Source of the DNA: an uncultured Bacilli bacterium
Lineage (GTDB): Bacteria > Bacillota_I > Bacilli_A > RF39 > UBA660
DNA: 19,851 nt
Direction: 5' to 3'
NCBI GenBank assembly: GCA_944359595.1
Contig: CALVSV010000054.1
Location: 1-19,851, forward strand
Below are positions 16,901 to 19,851 of the stretch, piece after piece. The position numbers were made by a program, and so were the translations under genes. Below the pieces are notes generated by a model. The model made no database searches and was not told the origin of the DNA. It worked only from the letters and a program-made list of their open reading frames with translations. How positions within the stretch are numbered: position 1 is the stretch's first letter; each line of letters opens with the position of its first letter.

Positions 16901-17363
16901 GCGCTATAATAGTTAAATCATGCACCTCTTGCACGTTAGACGATGATAAATGTGCAAAACCTGTTTGTCTTGTTGCATATATATCTTGATGATCACCTAA
17001 GATAGATAATGCATGTGTTGCAATAGATCTAGATGCAACATGAATTACTCCAGGAAGCATCTCTCCTGCTATCTTATACATATTTGGAATCATCAAAAGT
17101 AATCCTTGACTAGCTGTATAAGTAGAAGCAAGACACCCACCTCTAAGAGCACCATGCATAGCTCCTGCCGCTCCAGCTTCACTATTCATCTCAATTACTT
17201 TAACAGTATCATTAAATAAATTTAATTTACTTCTTTTGCTCCAATCATCTATATGTTCAGCCATCGGAGAAGATGGAGTAATAGGATAAATAGCTGCAGT
17301 TTCAGTAAATAAATAAGAAGATATTGCACAAGCTTCGTTACCATCTATAGTTTTATATATCAT
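13932..17363 (-). CDS. nifJ: Pyruvate:ferredoxin (flavodoxin) oxidoreductase
   Basis: Oxygen-sensitive enzyme that turns pyruvate and CoA into acetyl-CoA, CO2 and reduced ferredoxin. It is the single-chain homodimeric type, 1143 residues from the ATG at 17363. Domains in order: pyruvate-binding alpha domain with IYPITPSSPMAEH (about 25-37); transketolase-C-like and gamma domains to about 600; an 8Fe ferredoxin insert with CIQCNQCSLVCPHG (about 674) and CTGCMLCVNTCPG (about 731); and a thiamine domain with CSGCGE (about 801), NATGCSS, GGDGWAYDIG (about 938) and SNTGGQASKSTNRGA. The cysteines for the proximal cluster (CSGC, NATGC, SPCISHG) are present, so all three [4Fe-4S] clusters should form. 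Start: GTG 17372 and ATG 17369 fall in or too near the GAGGTG ribosome binding site; ATG 17363 is 8 bases from GAGG. It marks an anaerobe. Confidence 0.96.
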   Translation of the reverse strand: MIYKTIDGNEACAISSYLFTETAAIYPITPSSPMAEHIDDWSKRSKLNLFNDTVKVIEMNSEAGAAGAMHGALRGGCLASTYTASQGLLLMIPNMYKIAGEMLPGVIHVASRSIATHALSILGDHQDIYATRQTGFAHLSSSNVQEVHDLTIIAHLAALKSSIPFLHFFDGFRTSHELSKIEVADVSEVMDLLDYEDVTRFRNKALNIIKPRVYGTAQNDDIYFQATEVRNKFYDNTPDIVNSIMKKFNEKFNRNYKPFEYYGDSNAKRIIIAMGSVCDTIKLTVDDLNKKRYKVGLVIVHLYRPFSKKYLIDVLPKSVAHIAVLDRTKEPGSVGEPLYLDVLEALKGKNIDIIGGRYGLSSKNTTPKEIKSVFDFLDKKDHFTSFTVGIDDDVTNKSIKIDNNYKIYDENVNMLIYGYGSDGMISASKTLIKIIGDNTSDYVQGYFQYDSRKSGGMTKSHLRFSKERIRNTYYVDNPDIVVVSKETYLKKYDVLENIKINGIFILNTSCCEEDLDSFLPDDIKRIIKQRNIRFYIIDAHKLSKKYNLNNKINTAMTSAIFKITDMLDYEFVKDEMKKEIYKSFAKKSMDIVDNNYNIIDKASDEIKLIDNNTLKYKYKENEVITEKIELIKRDKGDMIPVSAFLDSIDGGHDVATTKNEKRCASLVVPHWIKENCIQCNQCSLVCPHGVIRPYLVNEEEVLELPEYIDDDLIKAIGNMDGYKFTMGISIKDCTGCMLCVNTCPGKNGESALIKSTLERELRKKEDKKFDYLDKNITEKRIGNKFSIKGSQFIKPKFEFSGACSGCGETPYIKLLTQLFGDKLIIANATGCSSIYGASTPSIPYSIPWANSLFEDNAEFGYGILIGNNIIRNRIKTIMKCNLNVIDDFTNSLFTKWLDNPNDYDTTKLVYDKLNDELIPDALKPLKDFIPARSVWTIGGDGWAYDIGYNGIDHVLSTNDNVRILVLDTEVYSNTGGQASKSTNRGAVAKFASSGKITSKKDLVRACLAYKNVYVATISLGANMAQAIKAMKEAEEHNGPSIIIAYSPCISHGIKCGMNNSIDEEKLAVQCGYFPLLRYDPINEKLHLDYKNPNFDKFYDFLNNETRFRMLKSVNKKNAEILLEECKMDAIDRFSYYEHLAQKE

Positions 17364-17399
17364 ACTCATCACCTCTTTAATTATATACTATTTTAATAT

Positions 17400-17428
17400 A
17401 AAAAAAAAGTAGATTATTATCTATTTTT
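17400..17428 (-). terminator. Terminator downstream of the kinase remnant
   Basis: TAGAT (17410-17414) and ATCTA (17419-17423) form a short stem with a 4-base loop. On the - strand it is followed by C and nine T (17400-17408), and the A-run 17424-17428 side extends the pairing. It ends the ybeY-dgkA-queH-kinase chain before the oxidoreductase gene. The T-run on the other strand is shorter. Confidence 0.6.
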
Positions 17429-17462
17429 ACTTGGTTTTGTTTTTTGTGTACCTTAGATTGAT

Positions 17463-18407
17463 TTATATTATTTTTAATAATTTATTATAAATAGGAATTA
17501 ATACATTGTTATATTTATATTCTAGTGACTTTAAATAATACTTTTTTTGAATCTTACTTAATATTGGTAATCCATTATACTCTTCTGGCAACTCATTAAA
17601 TATATTTGAAATTTTATTTAGGTTAATTTTTGGTACTATTCTAAGTATAGCTTTATTACACTCTATATTATCCATACTTTCGATAAATTTCAACGGATTT
17701 ATTTTCTTCTCATCAAGTGTATAAATTGAGATTGAACTATCATAAACTGATTGTTTAAATTTAAAATCATCTTTAAATATAGAAGAAAGCTTATCATCAT
17801 TTGATTTATTATAAAATGATGCACCATTATCAAATATAGGAGCTAATCTTAATTTATTCGTTTCTTTGTTTAAAATCAATCCCCAATTACCTTCGTTTCT
17901 ATAATTATTATTAATAAATGCATCTATAACAAACATATCTCAGAATCTTTCTTTTAATTCAGGAATAGTTTTGAAATAAGTATTTTCTTTCATAATGAGT
18001 AATGTTTTTTCAAGACCATTGGTTGAATTAATACTTGAACTTGATAATAAATGTTCTATAGTTTTTTCTATTTTTTCATCATATTCATTTTTAATCATAT
18101 TATAATCTATTATTGTTTCATTGTTATTTAAAAAATCCTTGCAAGCAATTACTATTTTACCGTTAGCTAATCCTAATTTTGTTTTATGTGTTTCTAAACC
18201 AACAGATTCATATATATGCTAACCAAGATATTCTGATAATGGTGTTGTTGAATAGGATAAATTTTGAACATCCATACTTTTAGTTGATTTTGGATATTTT
18301 AAAAACCATCTTTCATTGTCTATAATAACCCCTTTTTTACTTCCTCCATGTCCACCATAACTAATTCCGCTAGGTTTAAGTAAGTCAAAATTTTCTATTT
18401 TAATCAT
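17463..18407 (-). pseudogene. HipA/CtkA-like Ser/Thr kinase with two in-frame stop codons
   Basis: One continuous frame of 315 codons, interrupted by TAG at 18219-18221 and TGA at 17940-17942, with no frameshift. The start ATG at 18407 has GGAAG 5 bases upstream; the ATG at 18419 has none. The N-terminus has the phosphate-binding glycine loop GGHGGSKKG and the ATP-lysine strand RWFLKYPK, then TPLSEYLG[TAG]HIYESVG. After the second stop comes the HipA-type catalytic block DAFINNNYRNEGNWGLIL and LAPIFDNGASF. Homologues, as I know them, read W-D-M-F-V at the TGA, so it looks like TGG mutated to TGA. The usual catalytic Asp of N-x-D-R-N is Tyr here, which independently predicts an inactive kinase. 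Such kinases act as toxins or effectors that phosphorylate cell proteins. It overlaps its upstream partner by 8 bases and ends a chain beginning with ybeY. Confidence 0.75.
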
Positions 18408-18660
18408 ATATACTTCCATATTTTTTTAAAATTGTTTTATAATCATATTCAGTAATTATGCCATTACGCTAATATGATTTTGCTTCTATATACAATTCAG
18501 GAAATTTCATATCATAACTAAACCAATCTCCTATTTTATCAAAACTTTCAAGCTCTTTAATTATTTCTTTTAAAGAATTTGGTAAATGTGAATAATCATA
18601 TTTAATGTTATAATCATAAAGTGGGTGATCAGTTTTAAATGGATCTTTTTTTTGTTTCAT
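18400..18660 (-). pseudogene. Small partner protein of the HipA/CtkA-like kinase, with an in-frame TAG
   Basis: The frame from ATG 18660 is open for 63 codons, meets TAG at 18469-18471, and then continues open to a TAA at 18400-18402, 86 codons in all. The part beyond the TAG (EYDYKTILKKYGSIY) has the look of a natural C-terminal helix of such small proteins, so the full gene is probably the longer one. The protein is acidic and soluble (PFKTDHPLYDY, LPNSLKEIIKELESF, GDWFSYDM). I recall similar small proteins beside CtkA-like kinases and guess it is the cognate antitoxin or N-terminal regulator; this is inference from position. It begins with an ATGA overlap on the queH stop and runs 8 bases into the kinase start, so all three are translationally coupled. 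Confidence 0.6.
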
Positions 18661-19283
18661 AATTTTACTTCCCTTTCGTTATATGTCTTATATTTATATA
18701 ATTTAGAATATTTACATCCACAATAATCTTGTCTATACAAATTATATTTTTTCGATAATTCAATGGATTTTTTATAGCCATCTCTTTTTTTAAAATCAGA
18801 TACTAAATATTTAATCCCATATTTTTCTTCTAGGTTCAATCCTATCTCATTTAATAATTTACTATTTTTATGTGGACTTACAGTAAGAGTTGTACCAAAA
18901 TAATCCATATTTAATGATTTCGCTATAAAAGCGCTTTTATCAAGCCTTAAATTAAAGCATTTACTACATCTAGCACCGCCCTCTTTTTCATCACGTAAGC
19001 CATTTATTACTTCCTCATACTTATCATTGTCCCAATCGCCTTCTATAAATTTTATAGGATATTTAGTATGTAAACTTTTAATAAGTCTAATTTGCTCTTT
19101 GATTCTCTTATCATATTCACTTTTATCACTTATATTTGGATTATAATAAAATACTGTTATATTAAAATATGTGGCAAGATATGTTATAACATAACTAGAA
19201 CAAGGTGCACAACAACTATGTAAAAGAAGTGTTTGTCCATCAATATTTTCTAATATTTTATCTAATTCTAATTGATAATTCAT
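18657..19283 (-). CDS. queH: Epoxyqueuosine reductase QueH
   Basis: Performs the last step of queuosine synthesis on tRNA, reducing epoxyqueuosine to queuosine. It is the non-cobalamin alternative to QueG. The 208 residues carry the full cysteine set of the family: LLLHSCCAPCSSY (20-31) with C24, C25 and C28, GGARCSKCFNLRL (102-114) with C106 and C109, and the end RQDYCGCKYS with C188 and C190. FGTTLTVSPHKN and SDFKKRDGY complete the pattern; these residues hold an iron-sulfur cluster and a second metal. It has no ribosome binding site of its own: its ATG overlaps the dgkA stop as TAATG. It in turn overlaps the kinase partner by ATGA. The other queuosine genes are not in the window. Confidence 0.95.
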   Translation of the reverse strand: MNYQLELDKILENIDGQTLLLHSCCAPCSSYVITYLATYFNITVFYYNPNISDKSEYDKRIKEQIRLIKSLHTKYPIKFIEGDWDNDKYEEVINGLRDEKEGGARCSKCFNLRLDKSAFIAKSLNMDYFGTTLTVSPHKNSKLLNEIGLNLEEKYGIKYLVSDFKKRDGYKKSIELSKKYNLYRQDYCGCKYSKLYKYKTYNEREVKL

Positions 19284-19687
19284 TAAAATATTTTTGGTAC
19301 AAATATTATTAATCCACCAATAACTGCAACTAACGCTAATACAAAAACAGCTCCTGCTGCAGTATCTTTAGCTATTTTAGCAAGTGGATGCTTTTCTGGA
19401 CAAACTAAATCTATTGTTGCTTCAATAGATGTATTAATAAGTTCTGCACACACTACAAGTCCTATCATAATAAGTACAAATAACCATTCAACAATACTTA
19501 TTTTAAAAATAAAACCAAATATAATAGCTATTAGTGCAATTATCGTATGAACTATTAAATTTTGTTCATTAATAAATGAATATGTAAATCCATCTACAGC
19601 ATATCTAAAACTTTTAATAAGTCTTTCAAAACTAATATTTTTCTTTCTTTTCTTTTTTAATTTTTTATCTAGTAATTTGAAGTTCAT
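19283..19687 (-). CDS. dgkA: Diacylglycerol/undecaprenol kinase
   Basis: Small integral-membrane kinase of the DgkA family; in Gram-positive bacteria it usually phosphorylates undecaprenol to recycle the cell-wall lipid carrier. The 134 residues begin with a lysine-rich amphipathic segment, then [16 protein letters not shown], and three membrane helices (about 46-62, 66-83 and 108-130). The active-site signature [15 protein letters not shown] (about 81-95) and [13 protein letters not shown] are intact. AGGAG lies 10 bases before the ATG, inside the end of ybeY, which overlaps this gene by 23 bases. The ybeY-dgkA order is the usual one in Bacillota, where cdd and era often follow; here queH takes that place. 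Confidence 0.95.
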   Translation of the reverse strand: MNFKLLDKKLKKKRKKNISFERLIKSFRYAVDGFTYSFINEQNLIVHTIIALIAIIFGFIFKISIVEWLFVLIMIGLVVCAELINTSIEATIDLVCPEKHPLAKIAKDTAAGAVFVLALVAVIGGLIIFVPKIF

Positions 19688-19851
19688 TTAAAATCATCTC
19701 CTGACGTGAAAACATAATATCTTCATCTTCTTTTTTCATGTGATCATATCCTAATAAATGAAGTAGTCCATGTAACGCTAAAAAACATAATTCCCTTTTC
19801 AAACTATGATTATATTCTATAGCTTGTACTCGTGCTCTATCAATTGATATA
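19665..19851 (-). CDS. ybeY: Endoribonuclease YbeY, C-terminal end (partial)
   Basis: Only the last 61 codons are in the window; the start lies beyond the right edge. The zinc-binding signature of this rRNA-maturation endoribonuclease, [11 protein letters not shown] (three histidines as H-x3-H-x5-H), is complete, followed by the usual acidic tail [17 protein letters not shown]. Upstream of it [10 protein letters not shown] matches the family's strand before the active-site helix. YbeY takes part in 16S rRNA 3'-end processing and ribosome quality control. The TAA stop at 19665-19667 lies 23 bases inside dgkA. Confidence 0.93.
   Translation of the reverse strand, partial: ISIDRARVQAIEYNHSLKRELCFLALHGLLHLLGYDHMKKEDEDIMFSRQEMILNELQITR

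Noticed and set aside
17380..17385. TATAAT on the - strand as the pyruvate oxidoreductase promoter
   Set aside because: Transcription from it would start near 17373, cutting off the ribosome binding site, and the -35 position is only a T-run. The real promoter was not located.
17940..17942. TGA read as tryptophan (Mycoplasma-type code) for the whole genome
   Set aside because: Intact genes write Trp as TGG (queH, aspS, the lipoprotein and others), and yidD and queH end in TGA within ATGA start/stop overlaps. The kinase also lacks its catalytic Asp, so decay explains the TGA better.

Overview
This is a strongly AT-rich window, about three quarters A+T by eye (not counted). It looks like chromosomal DNA of an anaerobic, low-GC, monoderm Bacillota, possibly one of the small-genome uncultured gut Bacilli or Clostridia. 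The evidence is the gene content: a one-protein pyruvate:ferredoxin oxidoreductase, a complete transketolase, a Tad-type assembly locus without outer-membrane parts, a lipobox lipoprotein, a Gram-positive-style ybeY-dgkA gene order, and GGAGG/AGGTG-type ribosome binding sites. The standard code with TGA as a stop fits: tryptophan is written TGG throughout the intact genes, and TGA sits in ATGA stop/start overlaps. Genes are densely packed, and several overlap.

Layout. At the left edge (3-768, +) lie the remains of an XRE-type regulator with a C-terminal membrane and extracellular sensor part, now split over three reading frames. rnc (RNase III) runs on the - strand and is divergent from a + strand pair, yidD and a ZnuA-fold lipoprotein that has lost its metal-binding histidines; both directions have recognisable promoters. 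A small glycerophosphodiester phosphodiesterase follows on + and overlaps the end of the Tad locus tail to tail. The rest of the window, from 3510 to the right edge, is on the - strand.

The - strand units, read right to left in transcription order, are as follows. (1) ybeY (partial), dgkA, queH, an 86-codon partner gene and a HipA/CtkA-like kinase form one chain of overlapping genes; the last two are broken by in-frame stop codons. (2) The pyruvate:ferredoxin oxidoreductase gene ends in a terminator. (3) Transketolase. (4) hisS, an unknown gene and aspS form a translation operon with a strong promoter that sits inside a terminator palindrome and a terminator over the aspS stop codon. (5) A six-gene Tad operon, tadE-tadE-like-tadZ-tadA-tadB-tadC, has its own promoter.

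How the genes work together: tkt and the oxidoreductase serve sugar-phosphate interconversion and fermentative acetyl-CoA and reduced-ferredoxin production. hisS, aspS, queH, ybeY and rnc serve tRNA charging, tRNA modification and RNA processing. dgkA and the phosphodiesterase handle lipids. YidD and the Tad proteins concern the cell envelope. The most unusual points are the metal-site-less ZnuA-like lipoprotein, the minimal Tad locus without a recognisable major pilin or prepilin peptidase, the kinase/partner locus with three non-TAA nonsense codons but no frameshift, and the hisS promoter nested in a terminator. No tRNA, rRNA, CRISPR array or insertion sequence was seen, and no stretch over 300 bases lacks a gene or gene remnant.
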